This document shows, one piece after another, positions 7,944-16,609 of a stretch of DNA of 64,000 bases. The notes below the pieces were generated by a model. It made no database searches and was not told the origin of the DNA. It worked only from the letters and a program-made list of their open reading frames with translations. Every line of letters begins with the position of its first letter. Position 1 is the first letter of the stretch. Location of the stretch: NCBI GenBank assembly GCA_964580055.1, contig CAZOJI010000010.1, positions 1-64,000 of the forward strand, given 5' to 3'. Source of the stretch: JBDGYW01 sp964580055. Lineage in GTDB: Bacteria; Gemmatimonadota; Gemmatimonadetes; Gemmatimonadales; GWC2-71-9. The translations under genes and the position numbers were made by a program.

Positions 7944-9166
7944 ATTACATCTGGATTGCCTTTTTCCTGATCTCGCTCGTGTTGGGCCTGGTTAAACTGA
8001 TCTTTTTCGGTGACACCGAGGTCTTCACCGAGATGGTCAACAGCACCTTCGAAATGGCCGGTGTGAGTGTCGATATTTGCCTCGGCCTAATCGGGGTGCT
8101 GACCTTGTGGTTGGGTCTGATGAAGGTGGGCGAGAAGGGTGGTGCGGTAGCCATACTCGCTTGGGCCGTCCGACCGTTCTTCAATAAACTGTTTCCCGGC
8201 GTGCCGAAGGATCATCCCGTACACGGCTCCATAGTGATGAACTACGCAGCCAATATGCTGGGACTCGACAACGCAGCAACACCACTCGGCCTCAAGGCGA
8301 TGCAGGAGCTGCAGGATCTCAATCCCGACAAAGACTCTGCCACCAACGCGCAGATCATGTTCCTGGTGCTCAATACGTCGGGACTGACGGTGATCCCAAT
8401 CAGCATAATGGTTTACCGTGCGCAACTGGGAGCAGCCAATCCGTCGGACATCTTTCTCCCAATTCTCCTGACCACCTTCTTTTCGACACTGGCCGGGTTG
8501 ATTTCGGTGGCGGTCATCCAGAGGATCGACCTCCTGGACAAGACCGTCATGGCATATCTCGTGGCGCTCACCGCCGTGGTCTTGGGCATCATCATCTACT
8601 TCGCTCAGCTTCCTCAGGAACAGGTCGAGACGATATCCAACGTGGTCGCTAATGTTTTGCTTTTCGGCGTGATAGCGGGGTTCATATCGCTCGCAATGGT
8701 GCGAAGAGTGAACGTCTACGAAGCCTTTATCGACGGGGCCAAGGAAGGGTTCGCCGTCGTTATCAAGATCATTCCCTACCTCGTCGCAATTCTGGTGGGG
8801 ATCGGCGTTTTCCGTGCGTCAGGGGCATTGGACATCCTGGTGGGCGGTATCGAGAGGGTGTTCGTCGCTCTGGGCATCAACACCGATTTCATCGAGGCAC
8901 TACCCACGGCTCTAATGAAACCGCTCAGTGGAAGTGGGGCCAGGGGGATGATGGTCGACGCCATGCAAACCCATGGCGCGGATTCTTTTGTGGGGCGTCT
9001 CGCTAGCACCTTCCAGGGAGTCACCGACACCACATTCTACGCCATTGCGCTCTACTTCGGATCGGTGGGAGTGAGGAACACCCGTTACACCGTACAATGC
9101 GGCCTGATTGCGGACTTCGTTGCGATAGTCGCGGGCATATTCATCGCGTACCTGTTCTTCGGTTGA
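7934..9166 (+). CDS. SpmA-SpmB-like fused nucleoside-recognition (Gate) domain membrane protein
   Basis: A 410-residue polytopic protein with two Gate-type halves. The first half contains 'MNYAANMLGLDNAATPLG' and 'NTSGLTVIP', typical of SpmA; the second contains 'SGARGMMVDAM' and 'QGVTDTTFYAIALYFG', typical of SpmB. In Bacillus, SpmA and SpmB are separate proteins needed for spore core dehydration. In non-spore-formers the fused form has no settled role. Here it starts within the MpaA-like gene (10-base overlap), suggesting a link to murein peptide or nucleoside handling. No sporulation genes are seen, so the family name should not be taken as function. Confidence 0.8.
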   Translation: MVLNYIWIAFFLISLVLGLVKLIFFGDTEVFTEMVNSTFEMAGVSVDICLGLIGVLTLWLGLMKVGEKGGAVAILAWAVRPFFNKLFPGVPKDHPVHGSIVMNYAANMLGLDNAATPLGLKAMQELQDLNPDKDSATNAQIMFLVLNTSGLTVIPISIMVYRAQLGAANPSDIFLPILLTTFFSTLAGLISVAVIQRIDLLDKTVMAYLVALTAVVLGIIIYFAQLPQEQVETISNVVANVLLFGVIAGFISLAMVRRVNVYEAFIDGAKEGFAVVIKIIPYLVAILVGIGVFRASGALDILVGGIERVFVALGINTDFIEALPTALMKPLSGSGARGMMVDAMQTHGADSFVGRLASTFQGVTDTTFYAIALYFGSVGVRNTRYTVQCGLIADFVAIVAGIFIAYLFFG

Positions 9167-9293
9167 ATCACGCGGCAGGTATCATCTGGACACTCACCGG
9201 GCCAACAACCATACTTGAAATGGTTTGGGGAAATCCTCTCGCGAGGTTTGTGACAACCCGCGCGCCATTCCGCGCACTTCTTTGGAGAATCTC

Positions 9294-11336
9294 ATGCGCA
9301 CAGTGATCTCGACATGCGTTCTCGCTCTACTGGCGGCGTCGTCAGTCGCCCAGGACGACCGTTTCAACGCCGAGGACGTGTTCCAACTGGAGCGGGCGAT
9401 CGACCCGCAGATATCGCCCGACGGGAGCAGAACAGTCTACATGCGGGCCGGTTTCGATATCATGACCGACCGCACCCGCACCTCGTTGTGGGTGGTGAAC
9501 ACAGACGGCTCGGAGCACCGTCCACTGATCACGGGCCCCAACAACTACTCTTCACCGCGCTGGTCTCCCGACGGGTCGCGCCTGGCTTACGTTTCCCAGG
9601 AGGAGGGACGCTCGCAGATCTTCGTGAGGTGGATGGACACCGGGGAGGAAGCCCGGCTCACGAATCTGACGGAGTCACCGGGTGGGATATCGTGGTCGCC
9701 CGACGGTGAGTGGATTGCCTTCTCTATGTTCGTGCCGCACGATGAAGGAACGCTTTCGGCGGAGATGCCGCGAAGGCCGGAGGGAGCAGAGTGGGGGCCG
9801 CCGATCAAGGTGATAGATCAACTCAACTACAGGGCCGACGGCGCCGGTTACCTCGACGAAGGGTACGACCATCTATTCGTGATTCCCGCAGTAGGAGGGA
9901 CGCCACGCCAGGTTTCCTCCGGGCCTCACGACCATGGAGGCGCCATCGAGTGGACGCGCGACGGCGGCTCTCTGATAATCTCGGTCAATAGGAGCGAGAA
10001 CGTTTCGGAAGAGCCGAGAAACAGTGAAGTTTACCGTCTAACTCTCGAGGACGGCTCCTATACCCAGTTGACCGATCGGTTTGGTCCGGACGGCAATGTG
10101 CGCCTGTCTCCCAACGGCCGCATGATCGCTTATACGGGTTACGATGACACGTTTCAGGGCTACTCGGTCACGAAGCTATATGTGATGAACAGCGACGGCT
10201 CCAACAGCCGGTTGATCTCGGGCGTCTTGGATCGCGACGTAGCCAACCCGCGGTGGAGCGCCGACGGGCGCGGATTGTTCATCCAATACGACGACCGGGG
10301 CAACACCAAGATCGGCTACATGACACTCGACGGCGACGTCGAGGTGCTCGCCGAGAACGTGGGCGGGCTTTCCTTGGGTCGTCCGTATGGTGGCGGCCAG
10401 TATACCGTCGCATCCAACGGTACGTTCGCGTTCACATTGGGCACTCCGTACCATCCTGCCGAGTTGGCCGTGGGCTCACGGGGGCGAGATGTGCACCAGC
10501 TCACGCAACTGAACGACGACTTGCTCGGCCACAAGGAGTTGGGGCAGGTGGAGGAGATCTGGTGGGAATCGTCTTTCGACGGCCGCCGCATTCAAGGTTG
10601 GATCACGAAGCCGCCGGGTTTCAATGCTGCCAACGACTATCCCTTGATACTGGAGATTCACGGTGGGCCGTTCTCCAACTACGGAGACCGTTTCTCCGCA
10701 GAGAACCAGCTCTATGCCTCTGCCGGCTACGTGGTATTGTCCGCGAATCCGCGCGGTTCCACCAGCTACGGCCAAGAGTTCGGCAACTTGATCCACCACA
10801 ATTATCCCAGCCAGGATCACGACGATCTCATGTCGGGCGTCGATGCGATGATCGCTCAGGGATATGTCGATGAAGACAACCTGTTCATTACTGGAGGGAG
10901 CGGTGGCGGTGTTCTGAGTTCCTGGGCGGTGGGACACACCGACCGATTCACGGCTGCGGCGGTTCAGAAGCCTGTGATCAACTGGTATTCGTTCGTGCTC
11001 AACGCCGACGGGCTCGATTTCTTCTGGCGCTACTGGTTCCCCGGGAAACCTTGGGATCACCTCGAACACTACATGGAGCGCTCGCCGCTCCATTACGCCG
11101 GCAATGTGAAGACTCCGACAATGTTGATCACCGGTGAAGTCGATTACCGCACGCCCATGTCGGAGACCGAGCAGTTCTACGGCGCTCTCAAGATTCAGGG
11201 GGTGGAGACGACCATGGTCCGCATCCCGGACGCGGGCCACGGTATTGCGAACAAACCCAGCAACCTGATAGCCAAGATCGCCTACATCCTCGGTTGGTTC
11301 GACGAGTACCGGACGGGCTCGCGGAACGTATCGTAG
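9294..11336 (+). CDS. S9-family serine peptidase (DPP/acylaminoacyl-peptidase type), secreted
   Basis: A 680-residue protein with signal peptide (residues 1-20, 'ASSVAQ'), a beta-propeller region built of 'SPDG' repeats (about 30-400) and a C-terminal alpha/beta-hydrolase domain. The catalytic triad is S536 in 'GGSGGG', D617 in 'GEVDYRTP' and H649 in 'DAGHGIAN'. ATG 9294 is preferred over upstream in-frame codons because GGAGA (9283-9287) precedes it and the signal peptide follows. S9 enzymes remove dipeptides or acylated residues from oligopeptides. In this peptidase-rich window it fits periplasmic peptide degradation. Confidence 0.92.
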   Translation: MRTVISTCVLALLAASSVAQDDRFNAEDVFQLERAIDPQISPDGSRTVYMRAGFDIMTDRTRTSLWVVNTDGSEHRPLITGPNNYSSPRWSPDGSRLAYVSQEEGRSQIFVRWMDTGEEARLTNLTESPGGISWSPDGEWIAFSMFVPHDEGTLSAEMPRRPEGAEWGPPIKVIDQLNYRADGAGYLDEGYDHLFVIPAVGGTPRQVSSGPHDHGGAIEWTRDGGSLIISVNRSENVSEEPRNSEVYRLTLEDGSYTQLTDRFGPDGNVRLSPNGRMIAYTGYDDTFQGYSVTKLYVMNSDGSNSRLISGVLDRDVANPRWSADGRGLFIQYDDRGNTKIGYMTLDGDVEVLAENVGGLSLGRPYGGGQYTVASNGTFAFTLGTPYHPAELAVGSRGRDVHQLTQLNDDLLGHKELGQVEEIWWESSFDGRRIQGWITKPPGFNAANDYPLILEIHGGPFSNYGDRFSAENQLYASAGYVVLSANPRGSTSYGQEFGNLIHHNYPSQDHDDLMSGVDAMIAQGYVDEDNLFITGGSGGGVLSSWAVGHTDRFTAAAVQKPVINWYSFVLNADGLDFFWRYWFPGKPWDHLEHYMERSPLHYAGNVKTPTMLITGEVDYRTPMSETEQFYGALKIQGVETTMVRIPDAGHGIANKPSNLIAKIAYILGWFDEYRTGSRNVS

Positions 11337-11359
11337 AGCTGGTTTGTGTCTGCATTGAA

Positions 11360-11491
11360 GTGGGCCGTTTCAGCAGCTTCAACCTGGGACTCATGTTGAA
11401 CGTCGGGGACGGCATAGACCTCGATGCGGACCGAGCCGAGGCACTTATCAGAAGAGCATGTGAGTTGGGGTTGGAAGAGGCCTGCAACTGA
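11360..11491 (+). pseudogene. Orphan Sel1-like repeat fragment
   Basis: About 35 codons read 'FNLGLMLNVGDGIDLD' followed by 'ALIRRACELGLEEAC', which is one Sel1-type repeat (alpha-helical TPR relative). There is no signal peptide or further repeat. The only upstream start is a GTG at 11360 without a ribosome binding site, just after the S9 gene. Sel1 proteins normally have several repeats, so this is probably the tail of a deleted gene. Confidence 0.45.
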
Positions 11492-11500
11492 GGCCTCTTC
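11474..11500. terminator. Perfect 10-bp stem-loop after the S9 gene
   Basis: gaagaggcct (11474-11483) and aggcctcttc (11491-11500) form a perfect 10-bp stem with a 7-base loop, overlapping the stop of the Sel1 fragment. It lies between the plus-strand S9 gene and the minus-strand CDGSH gene. No T-run follows on either strand, so termination is plausible but not typical. Confidence 0.5.
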
Positions 11501-11551
11501 CTCAGAAAACTCGCTTCGACGGTTGAGCCCGTCGGGTTCTGAGTCGGATTG

Positions 11552-11791
11552 TCAGAGCGAGGTGTGTGTTCCGTCGCATAAGGGAGGGGTGTTTGTCTTC
11601 TTGCAGCCGCAGAACCCCTTCTTGCCGCTGGAGTCGGCTTTCCAGATCACCGGCTGTGGGTCATCCTCTGTGTGCACGTTGTCGCAAAAAGGTTGTCTGG
11701 TCGACTTGCCGCACGCGCACCATCTGTAGGTTCTACCGGCCTCGACATCTACCAGATAGGGTCCCTTCTGTGCTATGACTGGTTCGTTCAT
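11552..11791 (-). CDS. Small CDGSH-type iron-sulfur protein with two cluster motifs
   Basis: A 79-residue protein carrying two copies of the CDGSH signature, CxCx(2)Sx(3)PxCDxxH-like: 'CACGKSTRQPFCDNVH' and 'CGCKKTNTPPLCDGTH'. Each supplies three Cys and one His for a redox-active [2Fe-2S] cluster. Bacterial twin-CDGSH proteins of about this size are common; their role is usually electron transfer or cluster transfer and is not defined. The gene is monocistronic and convergent with the S9 gene. Confidence 0.9.
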   Translation of the reverse strand: MNEPVIAQKGPYLVDVEAGRTYRWCACGKSTRQPFCDNVHTEDDPQPVIWKADSSGKKGFCGCKKTNTPPLCDGTHTSL

Positions 11792-12018
11792 TCTGGTTGC
11801 CTCGAAGGTTTAGTTGACTCGTGTGGATCCGGATTGGTGTGTTCGGTTTCCTGCCACACCATCATAATGGCTGGTTCCCAGTTCAGTCCAGTTGTCCGAC
11901 AGTACTACCGTTCCCGTTTCTGTACATAGGTGCCGCCACATCTGCGCGCGTCCTTGCGCGTGCGGCTCACATAAACTTCTTCTTCCCCCACAGGCATTGC
12001 CTCTGTAATCTTCAGTTC

Positions 12019-13611
12019 ATGTCCGGACGGATCGGTTCCGAACTGCTCGCTCTCCAAGACGTTCTCGCGGGACGTTATTCGATAGAACGCGAGTTGGGTC
12101 GCGGGGGGATGGGCATCGTTTTCCTCGCTCGCGACGTTGCACTCGACAGATTGGTGGCGATCAAACTGCTGCCGCCCACATTCGCGGCCGACCCGGATCA
12201 TCGAGCGCGTTTCCTAGCAGAAGCGCGTACTGCAGCCGGCTTGTCCCACCCCAACATAGTGCCGATTCACTCAGTAGAGGAGCACGGCGACTTCGTGTTC
12301 TTCGTGATGGGCTACGTCGACGGAGAGACACTGCGAGAACGCGTGGAACGGGTGGGAGCGATATCCCCGCGCTACGCCATGAAGGTAATGCAGGAAGTGG
12401 CGTGGGCGCTTGCGTATGCGCACCAGCGGGGCGTCGTGCATCGGGACATCAAGCCCGACAACATCATGATAGAGGAAGCCACCGACCGCGCCATGGTCAC
12501 CGACTTCGGCATTGCCCAGGTGGGTAGAACCGGGGAAGAAGAATCATCGGGCGAGATAGTAGGCACGGCTCGGTACATGAGTCCGGAGCAGGCATGCGGC
12601 GACAAGTTGGACGGCAGGAGCGACCTCTACTCGCTGGCCGCAACCATGTTTTACGCGCTCACGGGCCGGGCACCGTTCGATGCGCCGACACTCCCGGCGA
12701 TGCTGGCGCTCCAGGTCTCGAGTCCCGCACCTGCTCTTCAGGAAGCCTGTCCCGAGGCATCGGACAAACTTGGGGCGATCATTGACCGCTGTTTGGAGAA
12801 GGCGCCAGAGAACCGGATGCAGACAGGTGATGAAGTCGCGAAGGAGATTGGCGACGCGAGAGGCCGCGACCTGAGAGCGCCTCCACTAGTTCGTGGCTTC
12901 GTGCGCAACGCCGAAGTTACCACCATGGTGATCTTTGCTCTGGCTATTGGTGGCCAGAGTGCTTCGGCGGGCGCGCAGGGTTTCAACATTTCTATCGGCG
13001 GTCCCGGCATCATCGGTCTCATCCTGATCATACAACTGGTCATGCTCGCTCGCCGGCTGCTTCGTGAGGGGTATGCGTACGAAGACATCCGTGCCGCCCT
13101 ACTGGCCGAGGCGGCGGTGCAAGAAGAAGAAGCAGAGATGGCCACGAAGCGGCGTTGGTTGAAGCGTTTGAATACCATGTGGCACCGTCTCTGGGCCGGG
13201 AAGTTCGGACGATGGTTCTTCGGCGTCGCGGGCACCGGCGTCAAGCCTCCGGAACGTTCGGCTCACCCGTCGGCGGACGCAACCGAACTGGTGTTGAGTC
13301 GGGCGGCCGTGGATCTCTATCGCGAGCTTCCGCCATCGGACAGGTCGCGGCTGAGTGACATGCCGCAGGTGGTGGACAAGCTCGAAAGCCAGGCCGAAAA
13401 GCTTCGTGGCAGAGAGGACAGCGGGGAGCACCTCACCGCGACGGTCGCCGCGCTCGAGAGGTTGCGTTTGGCATTGATGCGGCTTCAGGCGGGTGAGGGG
13501 TCGGTTCAGGATCTCACTCTTCATCTGCAGCACGCAAGGGATATAGGCGACCGGATCGACAGGGAGCTTGCGGGACGGGGGGAGGTGGAGGCTGCACTGA
13601 GAGGCAAATGA
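12019..13611 (+). CDS. Hanks-type Ser/Thr protein kinase with one C-terminal membrane region
   Basis: A 530-residue protein. The kinase domain occupies residues about 20-290: glycine loop G27-RGGMG, K49 ('VAIKLL'), 'HRDIKPDN' with catalytic D143, DFG at 162-164 and an activation-loop 'SPEQ'. One or two hydrophobic segments follow (about 295-345), then a charged, coiled-coil-prone tail. ATG 12019 begins directly at the family-typical N-terminus, so upstream in-frame codons are not used. Signals and substrates are unknown. Its stop codon overlaps the start of a truncated second kinase (ATGATGA). The PP2C gene that could oppose it is broken at 2.5-3.0 kb. Confidence 0.92.
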   Translation: MSGRIGSELLALQDVLAGRYSIERELGRGGMGIVFLARDVALDRLVAIKLLPPTFAADPDHRARFLAEARTAAGLSHPNIVPIHSVEEHGDFVFFVMGYVDGETLRERVERVGAISPRYAMKVMQEVAWALAYAHQRGVVHRDIKPDNIMIEEATDRAMVTDFGIAQVGRTGEEESSGEIVGTARYMSPEQACGDKLDGRSDLYSLAATMFYALTGRAPFDAPTLPAMLALQVSSPAPALQEACPEASDKLGAIIDRCLEKAPENRMQTGDEVAKEIGDARGRDLRAPPLVRGFVRNAEVTTMVIFALAIGGQSASAGAQGFNISIGGPGIIGLILIIQLVMLARRLLREGYAYEDIRAALLAEAAVQEEEAEMATKRRWLKRLNTMWHRLWAGKFGRWFFGVAGTGVKPPERSAHPSADATELVLSRAAVDLYRELPPSDRSRLSDMPQVVDKLESQAEKLRGREDSGEHLTATVAALERLRLALMRLQAGEGSVQDLTLHLQHARDIGDRIDRELAGRGEVEAALRGK

Positions 13612-13793
13612 TGAAAGACGCAGTTGAGGTGCTTCGATCAGCTCTTGCTGACAGGTGTTCGGTCGAACGCGAGTTGGGTGTGGGAGGAATGGCGGTAGTT
13701 TGCCTGACGCAAGATCTCAAACACAGCCGTAAGGTGGCGATAAAGGTCTTTCGTCGAAGGCGCGAGATACTGGCTGAACTGCAGACTAGGTGA
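13608..13793 (+). pseudogene. N-terminal fragment of a second Ser/Thr kinase
   Basis: Sixty-one codons begin like other kinases of this type: 'LADRCSVERELGVGGM' then 'HSRKVAIKV', covering only strands beta-1 to beta-3 with the glycine loop and the VAIK lysine. The frame then ends in 'AELQTR' and a stop. No catalytic loop or DFG follows in any frame up to 13959. It overlaps the stop of the intact kinase gene, so it may still be translated. It is best seen as the remnant of a tandem kinase gene. Confidence 0.75.
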
Positions 13794-13797
13794 AGCG

Positions 13798-13845
13798 GCG
13801 GGCCCCCTTGCCTGCTCACGGTGAGCGGCGTTGGCGAGGGCCCGC
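13798..13845. terminator. Strong GC-rich stem-loop between convergent genes
   Basis: gcgggccc (13798-13805) pairs with gggcccgc (13838-13845). Inside it gctca/tgagc form a smaller hairpin. The structure lies after the kinase remnant and before the end of the minus-strand M14 gene. There is no T-run; it may limit transcription in both directions. Confidence 0.45.
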
Positions 13846-13959
13846 GGCATCCTCTAGTACGCCTCAATCGAGACAACACAAGCGGCATTCGCCTGTATTC
13901 GCATATCCGTCCCGTAGTGATCCAGAGCTCTCCAGTGTACAGTCCTGTTTCCCGTACCG

Positions 13960-16590
13960 TTACGGTATCCTGATATGGTCGCCGAAGAAGAGCGCATTCA
14001 TAAAGAGCCTGTTGGTACCCCGCCAGTAGCCACGGAAGTTGGTGTTGTCGACGAACAACACGACAGTACCTCCGCCGAGTTGATCAGCGAGGACTGAAGG
14101 AGACCCGCTCAGGCGTTCGCGATTCTCCTCGGAGATGTAGCCGCTCAAGTGTGGATCGTCATCGAGCAATTTGACAACGGTGCTGTACGGGTTCTTGCTG
14201 GGAGCGAAGAACATGCTGTGGTCCCTCCACACTGGCAGGTTCCTGCGCACGTACCCGAACCCCAACGGATGAGTGATATCTACGTCCGCCTGCCAGATTG
14301 ACCCACCAATGGCCTGTGCACCCTCGAAGTCGCGGGCGTCGGCGTAGCGACGCCGCGGTGTCTCACCTTCTTCATCCTCCGCCTCCTCGTCAGCGGGCCG
14401 CCCCATTCCCGGAGCTTCGATGTTGGGGGTGAGTCCATTGCGGGTGGCCCAGGCGGCAGCGGCCCTCTGTGCGATCAACGTGCCACCGCCTCGGACCCAG
14501 TCCTTCAAATCATCGAGTTTGTCACCGGAGAAGAAGCTCAGATCTCCAGACACGAGCACGAGTACATCGTAATCGGACCAGGTTACGCGGCGCAGGTCGT
14601 TTACGTCCACCTTGGTCACCGGCATGGCTACGCGCTGATCCAACAGGTGCCACAACTGACCTGCTTCATAAGAGGATATCCCCTCTCCCATCGGTATCAA
14701 TACACTCGGTACGCGGACGGGTCGGAAGTTGCCGCTTCCCAAGTCGATCCCTTCGACCGATTTGCCCGTCCTAGCGGCGTGAATCGGCACCCGCACATCG
14801 CGTGCGACGTCGCGGACTATCGTGAAGAGCGAGTCGGGACTCACATGCTGCGTGCTCACCGGCAGCGATATCGAGCCACGTGGGAATGAGACTTCTCCAC
14901 CCGTGGTGCGCGCTGTAAAGGGACTGAATGCGGCCTCGGCGCGCACTCCCGCCGCCTGTAGCTCCTGCAAGGCGCGTGGTGCAGCAGAATTGCTCCAGTC
15001 GATCAGATAAGCGATCCCGCTCCTTTCGACGGTGAAGGGACCTCCCATAGACGGTACTTCGGCGAGTCGATCTCCCTGCGGTAGGCCCCTTCCTCGGAGT
15101 GGGTAATCGGGCATGCCGTATGCCAGACTGATCGTCCATGTCGACGCGTCGTAGAACACGCTGTCAGGAAACGTGTCGGTGCGCTCGAAGGCGGAACGCG
15201 CAAGCCGATACATAGGTTGTCTGGCCGGCACCACCCAGGCACTGCCGGGTTCGAAGTCTACTTCGTCGCCCGTGATCATCGTGGCGAGCTCGTAAATCTC
15301 CACGTGGTGCCTGAGCAGAAGATCAATGAACTCACGGTTCAAGGTGGGGTTGTCGGGGTATCCGAACACCCAGCCTTCGATTTCGTAGTCTTCTCCCTCA
15401 GCGATCGCCGAGCGGAAGAAATCGCGCTGGTAACTACGCAGTAGCTCGCGGTTCTCTATGCCGGTGCGAACGGTAGCCATGGCGGCGCGCAACTGATTAC
15501 GGATGGTAAAGGCGAACGTGAGCAGTCCGTGATGCGAGCTTTCCTGAACGTGGCCGCGAGAGCTCGCTTGCTCGAAGAGAACCGCCATGCCTCCCAAGAA
15601 GTTCGGGTAGGTGGAGCCATAACCTGGATAGCTGTTGTCGAATACGTCCCCCGAGAAATACAACGAGCCGATATCGTCCAACACAGCACTCCACCGTTCT
15701 GCGAAGATCTCAGTGATATCTCCGTACAACCGCTCAGGAATCAGTGGGTTCCATGCGCCTGGATCCGTCGGCTCGAAGAAGAACGTGCTGCTGGTTCCCA
15801 TTTCATGGTGGTCTGTTACGACGTTTGCACGCCACTGGTGGTGAAACTCCACACGCGCTCTGCTCTCCGGATTCACGAGCGGGAACCAGTCGCGGTTCAG
15901 GTCGAACCAATAGTGGTTGGTGCGTCCTCCCGGCCAGACTTCGTTGTGTTCGCGATCGTTTGGGTCGGCCACGAATGGCTGGGCCCTGTTCATGTTTGCC
16001 CAGTGCGTATGTCTGGCTCGGCCATCCGGATTCAACGCCGGCTCGATATGGAAAATGCCCTGCCGCAGATACCGCTCTACTTCAGGGCCGGTGCCCGCGA
16101 CCAACCAATAAGCCGTGAGCAAGGCTGCCTCGCCACCCGACGCCTCGTTGCCATGCACGTTGTATCCAAGGTGTGCGATGAGCGGGAGGTCAGTGTCGGG
16201 TGATGCGTCAGGCTCCAAAGAAGCAAGATGGTTATGGCGGATCTGCTCCAGGCGAGCATGGTTCGCCGGCGAAGTGACCGTGAGTACCGGCATGGGCCGG
16301 TGCTCGTACGTCATACCTATCGACTGGTACGTGGCGCGATCAGACAAGCGCGCCAGCTCCTGCATGTAAGCTACCATCCTATCGTGGCGAGTGTGAAAAG
16401 TCCCGATCGGGTAGCCAAGGAATTCCTGAGGTGAGGGAATCCCGGATGAGAAATTGACGCCCGTTGAGAAGAAGTATTCATTCTGCGCGTCCAACTGCAG
16501 CGGCGACAGAGCCTGCAATCCCGCCCAGAAAAGGCCGGCGAGGATTACGTTTGAACCGATCGATTTGCATGTGGAGGCAAGACGGATCAT
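13960..16590 (-). CDS. Large secreted M14-family zinc carboxypeptidase
   Basis: An 876-residue protein with an N-terminal signal segment (about residues 12-36). The M14 zinc ligands H146 and E149 are in 'GYNVHGNEASG', 'NPDGR' and 'DLNRDWFP' are substrate-site motifs, and the third ligand is in 'TDHHEMG'. A long C-terminal extension follows, with 'DYDVLVLVSGDLS', resembling a glutamine-amidotransferase-like fold found in large M14 proteins of this kind. Carboxypeptidase activity on peptides is expected. AAAGGG nine bases before ATG supports the start. It is one of four M14-type proteins in the window. Confidence 0.9.
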   Translation of the reverse strand: MIRLASTCKSIGSNVILAGLFWAGLQALSPLQLDAQNEYFFSTGVNFSSGIPSPQEFLGYPIGTFHTRHDRMVAYMQELARLSDRATYQSIGMTYEHRPMPVLTVTSPANHARLEQIRHNHLASLEPDASPDTDLPLIAHLGYNVHGNEASGGEAALLTAYWLVAGTGPEVERYLRQGIFHIEPALNPDGRARHTHWANMNRAQPFVADPNDREHNEVWPGGRTNHYWFDLNRDWFPLVNPESRARVEFHHQWRANVVTDHHEMGTSSTFFFEPTDPGAWNPLIPERLYGDITEIFAERWSAVLDDIGSLYFSGDVFDNSYPGYGSTYPNFLGGMAVLFEQASSRGHVQESSHHGLLTFAFTIRNQLRAAMATVRTGIENRELLRSYQRDFFRSAIAEGEDYEIEGWVFGYPDNPTLNREFIDLLLRHHVEIYELATMITGDEVDFEPGSAWVVPARQPMYRLARSAFERTDTFPDSVFYDASTWTISLAYGMPDYPLRGRGLPQGDRLAEVPSMGGPFTVERSGIAYLIDWSNSAAPRALQELQAAGVRAEAAFSPFTARTTGGEVSFPRGSISLPVSTQHVSPDSLFTIVRDVARDVRVPIHAARTGKSVEGIDLGSGNFRPVRVPSVLIPMGEGISSYEAGQLWHLLDQRVAMPVTKVDVNDLRRVTWSDYDVLVLVSGDLSFFSGDKLDDLKDWVRGGGTLIAQRAAAAWATRNGLTPNIEAPGMGRPADEEAEDEEGETPRRRYADARDFEGAQAIGGSIWQADVDITHPLGFGYVRRNLPVWRDHSMFFAPSKNPYSTVVKLLDDDPHLSGYISEENRERLSGSPSVLADQLGGGTVVLFVDNTNFRGYWRGTNRLFMNALFFGDHIRIP

Positions 16591-16609
16591 CGTGTGGCAC
16601 CCTTTCTAT

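Noticed and set aside
10476..11240. Minus-strand frame of about 250 codons opposite the S9 catalytic domain
   Set aside because: The plus strand encodes the complete catalytic triad; the antisense frame has no motif.
12019..13793. Kinase pair as part of a phage-defence or toxin system
   Set aside because: The intact kinase has an ordinary receptor-like layout and the second is only a stub; no defence-type partner is adjacent.
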